A DNA stretch of 64,000 nucleotides from Actinomadura_E scrupuli (GTDB taxonomy: Bacteria > Actinomycetota > Actinomycetes > Streptosporangiales > Streptosporangiaceae), in contig NZ_JBPCCU010000002.1 of NCBI RefSeq assembly GCF_050971785.1, forward strand, positions 806,001 to 870,000, written 5' to 3'. The position numbers were made by a program, and so were the translations under genes. The notes below the pieces were generated by a model. The model was not told the DNA's origin. It did no database searches and worked only from the letters and a program-made list of their open reading frames with translations. This document shows, one piece after another, positions 16,536 through 25,811 of the stretch; position 1 is the first letter of the stretch, and every line of letters begins with the position of its first letter.

Positions 16536-17512
16536 CCGCCCGCGTCCTGGTCACCGGCGGAGCCGGGTTCATCGGCTCGCACTATGTCCGCACGCTGGTC
16601 TCGGGGGGATACCCGGCCTGGGCGGGCTGCGAGGTGACGGTGCTCGACAAGCTCACCTACGCCGGCAACCTGGCCAACCTCGAGCCGGTGGCGGGCCGGT
16701 ACGCCTTCGTGCACGGTGACATCTGCGACGGGGAGTTGCTCGCCCGGGTGGTACCGGGCCACGACGTCGTGATCAACTTCGCCGCCGAGTCGCACGTCGA
16801 CCGCTCCATCGAGGGGGCGGGGGAGTTCGTCCGCACCAACGTGCTCGGCACCCAGACCCTCATGCAGGCCTGCCTCGACGCGGGCACCCGCACGGTGGTC
16901 CAGGTGTCGACCGACGAGGTCTACGGCAGCATCGAGACCGGTTCCTGGGACGAGGACACCCCGCTGAGCCCGAACTCGCCGTACTCCGCGGCCAAGGCGG
17001 GCGGCGACTTGATCGCGCTCGCCTACCACCGGACGCACGGCCTGCCGGTCACCCTGACCCGGTGCGGCAACAACTACGGGCCGTACCAGTACCCCGAGAA
17101 GCTCATCCCGCTGTTCGTCACCAACCTCCTGGACGGCGGGAAGGTCCCGCTCTACGGCGACGGTGGCAACGTGCGCGACTGGGTGCACGTGGCCGACCAC
17201 TGCCGCGGCATCCAGGTCGTCGCCGAGCGCGGGGCGGCCGGTGAGGTCTACCACATCGCCGGCACCGCCGAACTGACCAACAAGCGGCTCACCGAACGGC
17301 TGCTGAGCGCCTTCGGCGCCGGCTGGGACCGGGTCGAGCCGGTGACCGACCGCAAGGGCCACGACCGGCGTTACTCGCTGTCCGACGACAAGCTGCGGGC
17401 GCTGGGGCACACGCCCGGCATCGGCTTCGAGGACGGCATCACCGAGACGATCGAGTGGTACACGGCCAACCGGGACTGGTGGGAGCCGCTGCGGAAGCGG
17501 GCCGCCGGATGA
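16532..17512 (+). CDS. rmlB: dTDP-glucose 4,6-dehydratase
   Basis: 326 residues from the ATG at 16532. Extended SDR with NAD motif VTGGAGFIGSHYV, INFAAESHVDRSI, QVSTDEVYGS and the catalytic Tyr/Lys pair in SPYSAAKAGGD. CGNNYGPYQYPEKLIP is typical of RmlB. It converts dTDP-glucose to dTDP-4-keto-6-deoxyglucose. It overlaps rmlA and rmlD by 4 bases on either side, so the three are coupled. Confidence 0.96.
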   Translation: MTARVLVTGGAGFIGSHYVRTLVSGGYPAWAGCEVTVLDKLTYAGNLANLEPVAGRYAFVHGDICDGELLARVVPGHDVVINFAAESHVDRSIEGAGEFVRTNVLGTQTLMQACLDAGTRTVVQVSTDEVYGSIETGSWDEDTPLSPNSPYSAAKAGGDLIALAYHRTHGLPVTLTRCGNNYGPYQYPEKLIPLFVTNLLDGGKVPLYGDGGNVRDWVHVADHCRGIQVVAERGAAGEVYHIAGTAELTNKRLTERLLSAFGAGWDRVEPVTDRKGHDRRYSLSDDKLRALGHTPGIGFEDGITETIEWYTANRDWWEPLRKRAAG

Positions 17513-18369
17513 GCGAGCGCAAGGCCGGCCCCTGGCTGGTGACCGGTGCCGCGGGGATGCTGGGCTCCGAACTCGTGACCCGGCTGCGGTCCGAGGGCGC
17601 CGAGGTGCTCGGGCTGGCCCGCACCGACCTCGACCTGTGCGATCACGACGCGGTACGGGCGGCGGTCCGCCGGTACGGCCCCGCAACGGTGGTGAACTGC
17701 GCCGCCTGGACGGCGGTCGACGACGCCGAGACCCAGGAGGCCGCCGCACTCGCGCTCAACGGCGACGCGGTCCGGGCCCTGACCGGGGCCTGCGCCGACG
17801 CCGGGGCACGGCTGGTGCACGTCTCCACCGACTACGTCTTCGCCGGCACCGGCACCGAGCCGTACGCCGAGGACGCCCCGACCGCGCCGGTCAACGCCTA
17901 CGGGCGCACCAAGCTCGCCGGTGAGCGTGCGGTGCTGGAGTCCGGGGACGGCTACGTCGTCCGCACGGCCTGGCTCTACGGCGCGTACGGGCCGAACTTC
18001 GTGCGCACGATGACGCGGCTCGCGGCGGAGCGGGAGACCGTCACCGTGGTCGACGACCAGCACGGCCAGCCGACCTGGACCGGGGACCTCGCCGACCGCA
18101 TCATCGCGCTGGCCCGGTCGGGCGCACCGGCGGGCGTCTATCACGGCACCAACGCGGGCCGGACGACGTGGTACGGGCTCGCCCGGGAGATCTTCACACT
18201 GCTCGGGCTGGACCCCGGCCGGGTGCTGCCCACCACCGGTGACGCCTTCGCGCGGCCCGCCCCGAGACCGGCCAACAGCGTGCTCGGGCACGCCCGCTGG
18301 GCCGACGCCGGGCTACCGCCGCCGCGGGACTGGCGTGCGGCGCTGCACGAGGCCTGGCCGCGGCTCTAG
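17509..18369 (+). CDS. rmlD: dTDP-4-dehydrorhamnose reductase
   Basis: 286 residues from the ATG at 17509. SDR motif VTGAAGMLGSELV, VVNCAAWTAVDDAE, HVSTDYVFAG and catalytic NAYGRTKLAGE; VRTAWLYG and DQHGQPTW are typical RmlD segments. It carries out the last step to dTDP-L-rhamnose with NAD(P)H. The 65-base gap to the convergent rmlC shows no clear hairpin. Confidence 0.95.
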   Translation: MSERKAGPWLVTGAAGMLGSELVTRLRSEGAEVLGLARTDLDLCDHDAVRAAVRRYGPATVVNCAAWTAVDDAETQEAAALALNGDAVRALTGACADAGARLVHVSTDYVFAGTGTEPYAEDAPTAPVNAYGRTKLAGERAVLESGDGYVVRTAWLYGAYGPNFVRTMTRLAAERETVTVVDDQHGQPTWTGDLADRIIALARSGAPAGVYHGTNAGRTTWYGLAREIFTLLGLDPGRVLPTTGDAFARPAPRPANSVLGHARWADAGLPPPRDWRAALHEAWPRL

Positions 18370-18435
18370 CGGCGGGCCTCGCCGGCGCGGCGTCCCGCGA
18401 TCCGGCGTCCCGTCGCTCCGGCTCGGGGCGCCGCC

Positions 18436-19029
18436 CTAGATCGCCAGTTTCGCGTAGTAGTCCAGGCATTCCTGGTAGTCGGGCAGCAGGCCCGACTCCA
18501 GCGCCTGGGCCAGCGTCGGCGCGGCCTCGTCCTTGGGCGAGAGCGCGGGCACGATGTCGGCAGGCCAGGCGATGCCGAGGGCGGGGTCCAGCGGGTCGAT
18601 CCCGTGCTCCCGCCCGGGGCTGTAGGAGCTCGAGCAGAGATAGATCACGGTCGTGTCGTCGGTGAGCGACAGGAAGGCGTGTCCCAAACCCTCCGCGATG
18701 TAGATCGCCTGGCGCCGTTCCTCGTCCAGCCGTACCGCCTCCCACTCGCCGAACCTCGGCGAGCCGACCCGCAGGTCGACCACCACGTCGAGGATGGCGC
18801 CGCGCACGCAGGTGAGGTACTTCGCCTGGCCGGGGGGTACGTCGGCGAAGTGCACGCCGCGCAGCACCCCGCGGGTCGAGACCGAGCAGTTGGCCTGGGC
18901 CAGGTCCAGCGGGTGGCCGATCTCGGCGGCCAGGACGTCGGCGCGAAACCACTCGAGGAAGGACCCTCGGTGATCCCCGTGGATACTCGGAGTGAACAGA
19001 TAGGCGCCATCGATCCCGAGTTCTTCCAT
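18436..19029 (-). CDS. rmlC: dTDP-4-dehydrorhamnose 3,5-epimerase
   Basis: 197 residues from the ATG at 19029 (an in-frame ATG at 19038 adds three). Cupin epimerase motifs: FTPSIHGDHRGSFLEW, RGVLRGVHFADVPPGQAKYL with the catalytic His, and EGLGHAFLSL. It is the third step of the dTDP-rhamnose pathway, here on the opposite strand from rmlA, B and D. Neither start has a clear ribosome site, so the message may be leaderless. The divergent neighbour starts 47 bases away. Confidence 0.93.
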   Translation of the reverse strand: MEELGIDGAYLFTPSIHGDHRGSFLEWFRADVLAAEIGHPLDLAQANCSVSTRGVLRGVHFADVPPGQAKYLTCVRGAILDVVVDLRVGSPRFGEWEAVRLDEERRQAIYIAEGLGHAFLSLTDDTTVIYLCSSSYSPGREHGIDPLDPALGIAWPADIVPALSPKDEAAPTLAQALESGLLPDYQECLDYYAKLAI

Positions 19030-19075
19030 CTGCGGCATAATGCCACAGCTTCAACGGTGAAGGGGATGCTGCACA

Positions 19076-20161
19076 ATGACCGAGCAGTACGGCCGTGATG
19101 TCCGGTTCCGCCGGGTGTTCGTCGTTGCCGTGGTGGTGCTTTCGGGCCTGGTGAGCGCCCCTTGGGCGGTCGCGGCGCCGCGGGGTGCGCCGAGCCCGAC
19201 GCCCAGCCCGACTCCGGCCGTACGGACCACTCCCGCCGTGCAGTCGACGTCGACCCTGGCGGACAAGCGGATCACCAAGCCGACGGGCATGGTCATGAGC
19301 TCGCTGCATCGCGGCGTCCTGTGGATGATCAGCGGCAAAACGCTGTTCGCGGTCAAGACCTCGGGCCGCACGGTCGGCGCGTACACCTTCAGCGGGCCCG
19401 CCCCGCTGACGCTGGAGTCGCTGGCGATGACCAAGGACGAGCGGGGGCGTCCGATTCTGGTGATGGGGGACACGGGAGACCCGCACCAGTCCCGGAGCAA
19501 GGGCGTGTGGCTGCTCATGGTCCGCGAGCCCGAGCGGCTCGGCAACGCCACGCTGCGGCCGCTGCGCTACCACCTGGAGTTCCCGGACGGACCGCAGAAC
19601 GCTCGGACCCTGCTCGTGGACCCGTCCGATCAGCGGCTCTACCTGGTGTCGATGGTGTCCACCGGAGGCAACGTCTACGCGCTCCCGGCGGCGCTGGGCC
19701 TGGGGATGACCAACCTGCTGACCAAGGTGAACCCGCTGCACTTCGTGTCGCAGGACGGCGGCTTCCTGCCCGACGGCCGGGTGATCCTGCGGGGCCGGTA
19801 CCAGGCGCACGTGCTCGCGGGCATCGGCGGCAAGCGGCTCGCCTACCTGCAGATGCCCCGGGACGCGGACGGGCCGATCGCCGTCGTGCCGGGCGGAGAG
19901 TCCCTCATGGTGGCGGGGTCGGCCCCGAAGAGCAGGCTCTGGCTGCTGCGCATGCCGCCGCTTCCCGCGGCGCCGCCGACGCCCGGCCCGCAGGCAGATC
20001 ACACCGTCCGGCCCGCTCCGGTGGCGTCGACGGGCCCGCTGTCCGACCGGGCGGTGGGGCTGGCCGCGTTCGGCGGGATGGTCGCCATCGCGCTGCTGGG
20101 CGGGGTGCTGCACCTGCGCCGCCGTTCCCGGGTACGGGCCGGAGAGCGCCCGCCGGGCTGA
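19076..20161 (+). CDS. Secreted, membrane-anchored beta-propeller-like protein of unknown role
   Basis: 361 residues from the ATG at 19076 (AGGGGA upstream). An N-terminal signal peptide is followed by a Pro/Ser/Thr linker. Residues about 60-300 are beta-rich with repeated strands (MVMSSLHRGVLWMISGKTLF, LLVDPSDQRLYLVS, SLMVAGSAPKSRLWLLRM), suggesting a propeller. One membrane helix near 325-345 (LAAFGGMVAIALLGGVLHL) and a short basic tail follow. No family recognised. Its place between rmlC and the ligase suggests a wall-side role in making or exporting the polysaccharide. Confidence 0.6.
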   Translation: MTEQYGRDVRFRRVFVVAVVVLSGLVSAPWAVAAPRGAPSPTPSPTPAVRTTPAVQSTSTLADKRITKPTGMVMSSLHRGVLWMISGKTLFAVKTSGRTVGAYTFSGPAPLTLESLAMTKDERGRPILVMGDTGDPHQSRSKGVWLLMVREPERLGNATLRPLRYHLEFPDGPQNARTLLVDPSDQRLYLVSMVSTGGNVYALPAALGLGMTNLLTKVNPLHFVSQDGGFLPDGRVILRGRYQAHVLAGIGGKRLAYLQMPRDADGPIAVVPGGESLMVAGSAPKSRLWLLRMPPLPAAPPTPGPQADHTVRPAPVASTGPLSDRAVGLAAFGGMVAIALLGGVLHLRRRSRVRAGERPPG

Positions 20162-20200
20162 CCGGGCGCGAGGGGCCGGGTACGCCGCGGCGACCGCGCG

Positions 20201-21586
20201 TCAGGACCGCGCGGTCAGGCTTTCGCCGTAGGGCGTCGCGGTCGGGGCTTCGGTGTCGGGGCTTCGCGGGGGTGCCGCCGGTACGGGGTCCGCGGACACG
20301 GGGTCGCCGGCCCCGGCGCCGGGGGAGCGGCTCCGGTCGCGCTCCGTCCGCCGGATGGTCTCGGCCCAGGCGATGAGCACGAACAGCCAGATCCCGGAGA
20401 CGTTGGCGGGGGCCGCGAGCCCCTCGGTGGTCACGCCGTCGGCGAGGAAGCACACCAGGATGCCGAGGAGCAGACCGGCATCCCGCCGGGTGGCGGGCCG
20501 GCGGGCCAGGTCGATCAGCACCGCGGCGAGCGTCAGCAACAGGCAGGTGAAGATCACGGTGCCGACGGCCCCGTTGTCCACCAGCGCGTTGATGAAGGCG
20601 TTGTGGCCGCCGCCCAGCCCGATGTCCCGCAGGAACAGGCCGCGGGAGGCACCGAGGCCCCGCCCGAAGATGGGCTCCTCGCCGTAGGCGCGCAGCGCGA
20701 GTGACCACAGGTCGGTGCGGGAGTTGAGCGTCATCAGCTTGGCGCTGGTCTCACCGCGCTGGACGAACTCCAGGATGGCGCTGGAGAAGGCCAGCGCCCC
20801 GACGATGACCGAGGCCGTGCCGATCACCAGCAGATCGGCCCGGCCCCGCGCGCCGTTGACCGAGGCGAGCAGCACGACGACCCCCAGCGCGCAGCCCAGC
20901 GCCGCCCCGCGAGTGCCGGTGGCGATCAGCGCACTGGCCAGCACGGCCAGGCACAGCAGGTAGGTGCCGGTCCGCCAGAGCCGGGTGGCGGTGTCGCCGG
21001 GGCGTACGAGATAGCCCACGACCAGCATGACCGCCAGGGCGAGATAGACCCCCGCGATCACCGGATGGACGAAGAGCCAGTTGAACCGGCTCTCGGTCAG
21101 GTGGGTGCGCGGGAAGGGATGCACCACCCCGATCACGATCGATCCGATCACCACCACGATGAAGGCGTGCGCGAACCGGTGCAGCTCCGCCACGGTCGCC
21201 CGGGTGGCGATCACCTGCGCCACCGCCATGGTGATGAGCATCTGGACGCCGCGGACCACGCCGAGCTGGAGATAGGGCGTCCACGCGGCCGACAGGGCGA
21301 CGTAGCCGGCCCACGTCCACCCCATGAACAGCAGCCCGGTCGTCCGGCGGGTCGGTGGCCGCAGGCCGAAGCGCAGGTAGAGGAACAGCGCGGCCATGCC
21401 GTAGATCGCGATCTCCAGGAAGATGGTGAGATCGGGGCTGCCGCCGACCGTGTCGCCCACCGGCCTGCTGCGCAGTTTGTAGTCGCTGGCCAGCATCAGC
21501 GCGAGCGGCAGCACCACGGGCCAGCGCCGGTGGACCGCCGAGCCGCGGCCCCGGGCGCGCATGCCGGGCAGGATCCGGATCAGCAT
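20201..21586 (-). CDS. O-antigen ligase / Wzy-like polymerase
   Basis: 461 residues with about ten hydrophobic helices spread over residues 25-420 and a periplasm-facing type loop before GRGLGASRGLF, followed by GGGHNAFINALVDNGAVG. The His in GGGHNAF, in a loop followed by Asn-Ala, is the hallmark of the Wzy_C/O-antigen ligase family. The likely role is joining lipid-linked repeat units or transferring the glycan to an acceptor. The C-terminal 50 residues are Pro/Ser-rich and cytosolic. The gene ends 40 bases from the convergent propeller gene. Confidence 0.8.
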   Translation of the reverse strand: MLIRILPGMRARGRGSAVHRRWPVVLPLALMLASDYKLRSRPVGDTVGGSPDLTIFLEIAIYGMAALFLYLRFGLRPPTRRTTGLLFMGWTWAGYVALSAAWTPYLQLGVVRGVQMLITMAVAQVIATRATVAELHRFAHAFIVVVIGSIVIGVVHPFPRTHLTESRFNWLFVHPVIAGVYLALAVMLVVGYLVRPGDTATRLWRTGTYLLCLAVLASALIATGTRGAALGCALGVVVLLASVNGARGRADLLVIGTASVIVGALAFSSAILEFVQRGETSAKLMTLNSRTDLWSLALRAYGEEPIFGRGLGASRGLFLRDIGLGGGHNAFINALVDNGAVGTVIFTCLLLTLAAVLIDLARRPATRRDAGLLLGILVCFLADGVTTEGLAAPANVSGIWLFVLIAWAETIRRTERDRSRSPGAGAGDPVSADPVPAAPPRSPDTEAPTATPYGESLTARS

Positions 21587-21591
21587 GGTGG

Positions 21592-23355
21592 TCAGCCTAC
21601 GACGCCATAGGCGCCGATACCGGCACGATCACCGCTGTGCAGGCCGAGCAGGGTCGCGACGTCCGCGGGCAGCGGCAGGCCCGCGCGCAGCGGGTCCGAG
21701 CCGGGCCGCAGCCGGAAGCTCCGGCGGTCGGTGAACGGTGACGGACCCTCGGCGGCGATGCCGTGCGCCTCCTGGCCGGTCCGGTCGGTGAACTCCACCA
21801 GCCCGCTCAGGTCCTTGGTCTTGCGCGCCGGGTCGACCCAGTGGATCAGGGCGTTGGGCCCCTGGGACGGCCGGTAGAACGCGTCGCCGTCGGCGTTCAC
21901 CATGGCGGCCGCGCCGTACCGCTTGTTCATGTCCTCGACCCCGAGCAGCTGGTCCCCTCCGGGGCGCGACTCGAGCAGGTTGTTGCGGAGCTGGACGCCG
22001 GTGAGACGGCCGAGCCGGCCCGCGTCCATGACGTCGATCTGACGGCGGGCGTTGGCCGACACCGTGTTGTTCCAGACGCGGACCCGGCTGGACTCCAGGA
22101 TGCGGATGCCGTAGCGCGCGTTGTCCACGACCACGTTGCCGGCGATCAGGGCTCCGTCGGAGATCTCGTACTGGATCCCGTGCCCGGTGTTGTGCCGGAC
22201 CACGTTGCGGGCGATGACGGCCTGGCTGCAGGCCTCGTCCAGCCAGATGCCCGCGCTGCCGTTGTCCTCGACGTCGTTGTCGAGCACCCGCAGCCCCCGG
22301 GACGTGGTGATCTTCATGCCGCCGGCCACTGGGATGATCTTGAAGTGGGCGGTGTTGTTGCCGGTCATGACGTTGCCGGCGATGACGGCACCGTCGGACT
22401 TGTGACCCTGCAGCCCCAGCTGGCCGTTGCGCAGGAAGGCGTTGCGCCGCACCGTGATCCGCGAGCCGCGGATGCTCAGGCCGGTCAGCGCGGTGTCGGC
22501 GAAGACGTCGTTCTCGAAGAGGAGATCGTTGGCGTAGCCCTTCACCGCCCCCATCCGCTTGATCGGCGTGGCGTAGCGGCGGAACCCGATGCCGCGCACC
22601 ACGGACCCGTCGGCCCCGTGCAGGTAGAGCGCCTCGGACAGGACGGAGGCCTCGACCGTGGCGCCGGCGGGGTTCGAGCCGAGGTAGAGCCGCCCGGTGG
22701 CGTAGTCGACGGCGAACGTGCCGGCGCGCACGGCGGCCCGGTCGGCGACCTGCTCGAGCTCCCGGCCGTCGACGAACACCTGGTCCGGCCAGCGGGCCAT
22801 CGGGTAGTGGGGGTCGGTCATCTGGAACACCCAGTCCCGGCCCCTGGTCGGGTCGGTGTTGTCGAACCTGGTGGTCCAGCCGTCCTTGCGCCAGACCGAT
22901 CCGTCCCGCACCCAGCCGGTCACCCGGCGGCTGCCGTCGAACCACACGGCCTCGCCGGGATAGGACTGGATCGTCAGATGCCTGCGGTTGATCTCGAGCG
23001 ACTCGCGGTAGACGCCCTTGCGCAGCACGATCGCCGAGCCCGCGGGGGCCCGCTGGACCGCGTGGGCCAGCGTCCGCCACGGCGCGGACCGGGTTCCGGC
23101 GGCGGTGTCGTTCCCGCCGGGCGCCACGAAGCGGGCCCCGGCGGGCACCGGATAGCGGGTCTTGCCGATCGGCACGGGACCGTAGGCCGGTGCCCTTCCC
23201 GCGGTGACCTTCGTCGACGGCGGCGCCGGGACCGTGGCGGCCGCGGCTCCGCTCGGCGGCGGCCGGACCCCGGCGGACCCGCCCGAACACGCCGCCACTG
23301 CTCCGGTGAGCACGGCGGCGAGAAGGGTGCCGAGCAGGGCCCGCGTGCTCGTCAA
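21592..23355 (-). CDS. Secreted lipoprotein with right-handed parallel beta-helix
   Basis: 587 residues from a TTG at 23355 that overlaps the stop of the upstream glycosyltransferase (TTGA). Signal peptide with lipobox GAVAAC. FVAPGGNDTAAGTRSAPWRT is the usual opening of DUF1565/pectate-lyase-like proteins. From about residue 290 to 480 there are many short repeats with N-x-V (AGNVMTGNNT, LDNDVEDNGSAGIWL, IARNVVRHNTGHGI, IAGNVVVDNARYGI), forming a parallel beta-helix. Members are polysaccharide lyases, epimerases or binding proteins. Which of these it is cannot be decided. Confidence 0.8.
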   Translation of the reverse strand: MTSTRALLGTLLAAVLTGAVAACSGGSAGVRPPPSGAAAATVPAPPSTKVTAGRAPAYGPVPIGKTRYPVPAGARFVAPGGNDTAAGTRSAPWRTLAHAVQRAPAGSAIVLRKGVYRESLEINRRHLTIQSYPGEAVWFDGSRRVTGWVRDGSVWRKDGWTTRFDNTDPTRGRDWVFQMTDPHYPMARWPDQVFVDGRELEQVADRAAVRAGTFAVDYATGRLYLGSNPAGATVEASVLSEALYLHGADGSVVRGIGFRRYATPIKRMGAVKGYANDLLFENDVFADTALTGLSIRGSRITVRRNAFLRNGQLGLQGHKSDGAVIAGNVMTGNNTAHFKIIPVAGGMKITTSRGLRVLDNDVEDNGSAGIWLDEACSQAVIARNVVRHNTGHGIQYEISDGALIAGNVVVDNARYGIRILESSRVRVWNNTVSANARRQIDVMDAGRLGRLTGVQLRNNLLESRPGGDQLLGVEDMNKRYGAAAMVNADGDAFYRPSQGPNALIHWVDPARKTKDLSGLVEFTDRTGQEAHGIAAEGPSPFTDRRSFRLRPGSDPLRAGLPLPADVATLLGLHSGDRAGIGAYGVVG

Positions 23356-24512
23356 GCGCTGGCCCTCCGCCTGCGGCCGGGCCGTACGGTGGCGCGGGTC
23401 AGCCTGCGGGCCATCAGATCGGCGCAGAGCCGTTCGTACTGCTGGGCCACGTCGTCCCACACATAGTGCTGGGAGGCCCGCTTGTGCGCCATGGCACCGC
23501 GGTCGGCGGCCTCGCCCGGCTCCGCCTCGGCGATCTCGATCTCGCGGGCGAGGCCGGCGGGGTCGGCGAAGAACCGGCCGGACTCACCGAGCACCTCGCG
23601 GTTGAACACCACGTCGTAGGCGATCACGCTGGCGCCGGCGCCCATCGCCCGCAGCAGGGACGGGTTGGTGCCGCCGACCGAGTGCCCGTGCAGGTAGGTC
23701 AGGGCCCCGGCGTAGAGCGAGTCGAGCAGTTGCTGGTCCCAGACGCCGCCGAGGAAGCGGATCCGCGGATCGTCGCCGGCCAGTCCGCGCACCCGCTCGG
23801 TGTACTCGTCGGCGTACGGCGCGGATCCGACGACGACCAGCGGCTTGGTGGCCTTGCTGTTCCGGTAGCCCTCGACCTTGAGGTGGACGTGGTTCTCCGG
23901 CTCGAACCGGGCGACCACGAGGTGATACTCGCCGGGCTCGTAGCCGATCTCCTGGAGCTTGCCGGCGTCTGGTCCGTCGAGGAGGGGGGCGCCGTAGGCG
24001 ATGAAGACCGACTCCGCCTGGAACCGCTCCCGGTAGTAGTCCTGGATGCCGAGGGCGTCCGCGATCAGCGCGTCCGACCAGCGGACCGCCATGCTCTCGG
24101 CGGCCTGGTAGTAGCGCTTGCCCGCGCCGCTCCACTTGGCGCGCTGCCACTCCAGCCCGTCGACGTGGGTGGCGACCGGGATCCGGAGCATGCGCAGGAC
24201 CGGGAGCAGCGGCGAGTTGGCGGCGTTGAAGACCAGGGCCACGTCGGGGCCGCGGCGGGTGATGCGCCGACCGGCGGCGTGCAGCACGGACAGGCCGGTG
24301 TGGCTCAGCGTCTCGGCGACCTTCTGCTTGATCGCGGGTAGATGGACCAGCCGCATGCCCTCATACTCGGACTCGGGATGGCGCTCACCCCGGCAGTAGA
24401 CCGTCACCTCGTGACCGGCGGCAGCCAGCCGCTTTCCGATTTCCTCGATGGCGGTCTCGAAACCGCCGTACCGCGCCGGCACCCCGCGAGTACCGATCAT
24501 GGCGATGCGCAC
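23352..24512 (-). CDS. Glycosyltransferase, DUF1972/GT4 type (rhamnosyltransferase-like)
   Basis: 386 residues from the GTG at 24512 (AAGGTG upstream). It begins RIAMIGTRGVPARYGGFETA, the signature of DUF1972 glycosyltransferases, and has HVDGLEWQRAKW and HGHSVGGTNPSLLRAMGAG in the C-terminal donor-binding half. Related proteins add rhamnose or other sugars to lipid-linked units in the cytosol. It shares an operon with the beta-helix lipoprotein (4-base overlap). The dTDP-rhamnose genes nearby suggest the donor, but this is inference. Confidence 0.87.
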   Translation of the reverse strand: MRIAMIGTRGVPARYGGFETAIEEIGKRLAAAGHEVTVYCRGERHPESEYEGMRLVHLPAIKQKVAETLSHTGLSVLHAAGRRITRRGPDVALVFNAANSPLLPVLRMLRIPVATHVDGLEWQRAKWSGAGKRYYQAAESMAVRWSDALIADALGIQDYYRERFQAESVFIAYGAPLLDGPDAGKLQEIGYEPGEYHLVVARFEPENHVHLKVEGYRNSKATKPLVVVGSAPYADEYTERVRGLAGDDPRIRFLGGVWDQQLLDSLYAGALTYLHGHSVGGTNPSLLRAMGAGASVIAYDVVFNREVLGESGRFFADPAGLAREIEIAEAEPGEAADRGAMAHKRASQHYVWDDVAQQYERLCADLMARRLTRATVRPGRRRRASA

Positions 24513-24671
24513 AGATCCCCACCTTCGTGACTTATCGGATGATGGAGACAGGGTAATGGTTGATCTTGCGTAACGTTGCTCTAGCGCACGAGAGTTAATC
24601 TCCGGGTTACGCGTTGCCTGATAAGTGTGGTGTGGAATGTGGCCGTAAGGAGAATTTTGGGAGAGAACAGG
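24513..24671. promoter_or_regulatory. Divergent promoter region between two glycosyltransferase genes
   Basis: 159 bases, less GC-rich than the genes. GCGTAAC (24568-24574) and GTTACGC (24606-24612) form a perfect 7-bp inverted repeat with a 31-base spacer, near the middle. It could be an operator controlling both directions. No clear -35/-10 pair was assigned. Confidence 0.4.
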
Positions 24672-25811
24672 GTGGAAGATCGCCCCGTCGTCGTCCTGGC
24701 GCATCCGTCGCCGGACCTGTACGGCTCCGACCGCATGCTCATCGAGTCGGTACGTGCGCTCAACGGCGATTTCCGGGTCGTCGTCACCCTGCCCGCGGAC
24801 GGGCCGCTCTGCGCGAGCCTGCGGGACGCCGGCGCCGAGATCCTGGTGCTGCCGGTGCCGATCCTGCGGAAGGCCTACCTGTCGCCCACCGGCCTGGTCC
24901 GGCTGTCGGTGGCGGCGCTCAGGGCCCTGCTGCCGGCCGTCAGGATGCTCCGCCGCGAACGGGCCGCCGCGCTCTACGTCAACACCGTGACCATCCCGAT
25001 CTGGCTGGTGGCGGGATGGCTGGCCCGGGTGCCCATGGTCTGCCACGTCCACGAGGCGGAGGACGGCGTCCCCGGACCGGTCCGCGCGGCTCTGGGGCTG
25101 CCGCTGCGGCTGGCCCGCCTGGTGGTGGTCAACAGCAAGGCCAGCGCGGTGGCGCTCGGCGGGCCCGGGCGGCGGGCGCGCGTGATCTACAACGGCGTCG
25201 ACGAGCCGCCGGCCGTGACCGCGCCGCGCCCGGAGGTCCGCAGCCCGGCCCGGATCGTCCTGGTCGGCCGGCTGTCGCCGCGCAAGGGGTCCGACGTCGC
25301 CGTGCGGGCGGTGCACCTGCTCCGGGAGCGCGGCTACGACGCCGAGCTCACTCTGGTGGGCAGCGTCTTCCCCGGTTACGAGTGGTTCGAGGAGGAGCTG
25401 AGAGCCCTGGCGGGCACGGCCGGCTTCGTGGAGTTCGCCGGATTCCGCCCATCGGTCTGGGAGTCGTTCGCCGCCGCCGACATCGCAATCGTGCCATCTC
25501 GGGTCGAACCATTCGGTAACGTCGCGGTGGAGGCCATGCTGGCGGAGCGCCCCGTCGTCGTCAGCGCGACCCAGGGGCTCGTCGAGATCGTGCGGGACGG
25601 GGACAACGGCCTGCTCGTCCCCCCGGACGATCCGGCCGCGCTCGCCGGCGCACTGCAGAGACTGCTCGATGACTGGGACGGCGCGCTGGCCATGGCCAAA
25701 CGTGCGAACGAGGACGCCGGCAGCCGGTTCGGCAAAGACCGTTACCATCACGAACTTCGAAGCACAGTTCACGAACTAGCCCGAGGACGACAGAGCCGCG
25801 ATGACAGCTGA
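24672..25811 (+). CDS. Glycosyltransferase family 4
   Basis: 379 residues from the GTG at 24672 (GGGAGAGA upstream); an in-frame GTG at 24627 is possible but has no ribosome site. GT-B fold: N-terminal VVVLAHPSPDLYGSDRML, C-terminal ARIVLVGRLSPRKGSDVAV, IVPSRVEPFGNVAVEAML (the E-x7-E donor site) and NGLLVPPDD. It adds a sugar to the growing lipid-linked unit. It overlaps the next gene by 11 bases, which places it in one operon with the Wzz-like and flippase genes. Confidence 0.9.
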   Translation: MEDRPVVVLAHPSPDLYGSDRMLIESVRALNGDFRVVVTLPADGPLCASLRDAGAEILVLPVPILRKAYLSPTGLVRLSVAALRALLPAVRMLRRERAAALYVNTVTIPIWLVAGWLARVPMVCHVHEAEDGVPGPVRAALGLPLRLARLVVVNSKASAVALGGPGRRARVIYNGVDEPPAVTAPRPEVRSPARIVLVGRLSPRKGSDVAVRAVHLLRERGYDAELTLVGSVFPGYEWFEEELRALAGTAGFVEFAGFRPSVWESFAAADIAIVPSRVEPFGNVAVEAMLAERPVVVSATQGLVEIVRDGDNGLLVPPDDPAALAGALQRLLDDWDGALAMAKRANEDAGSRFGKDRYHHELRSTVHELARGRQSRDDS

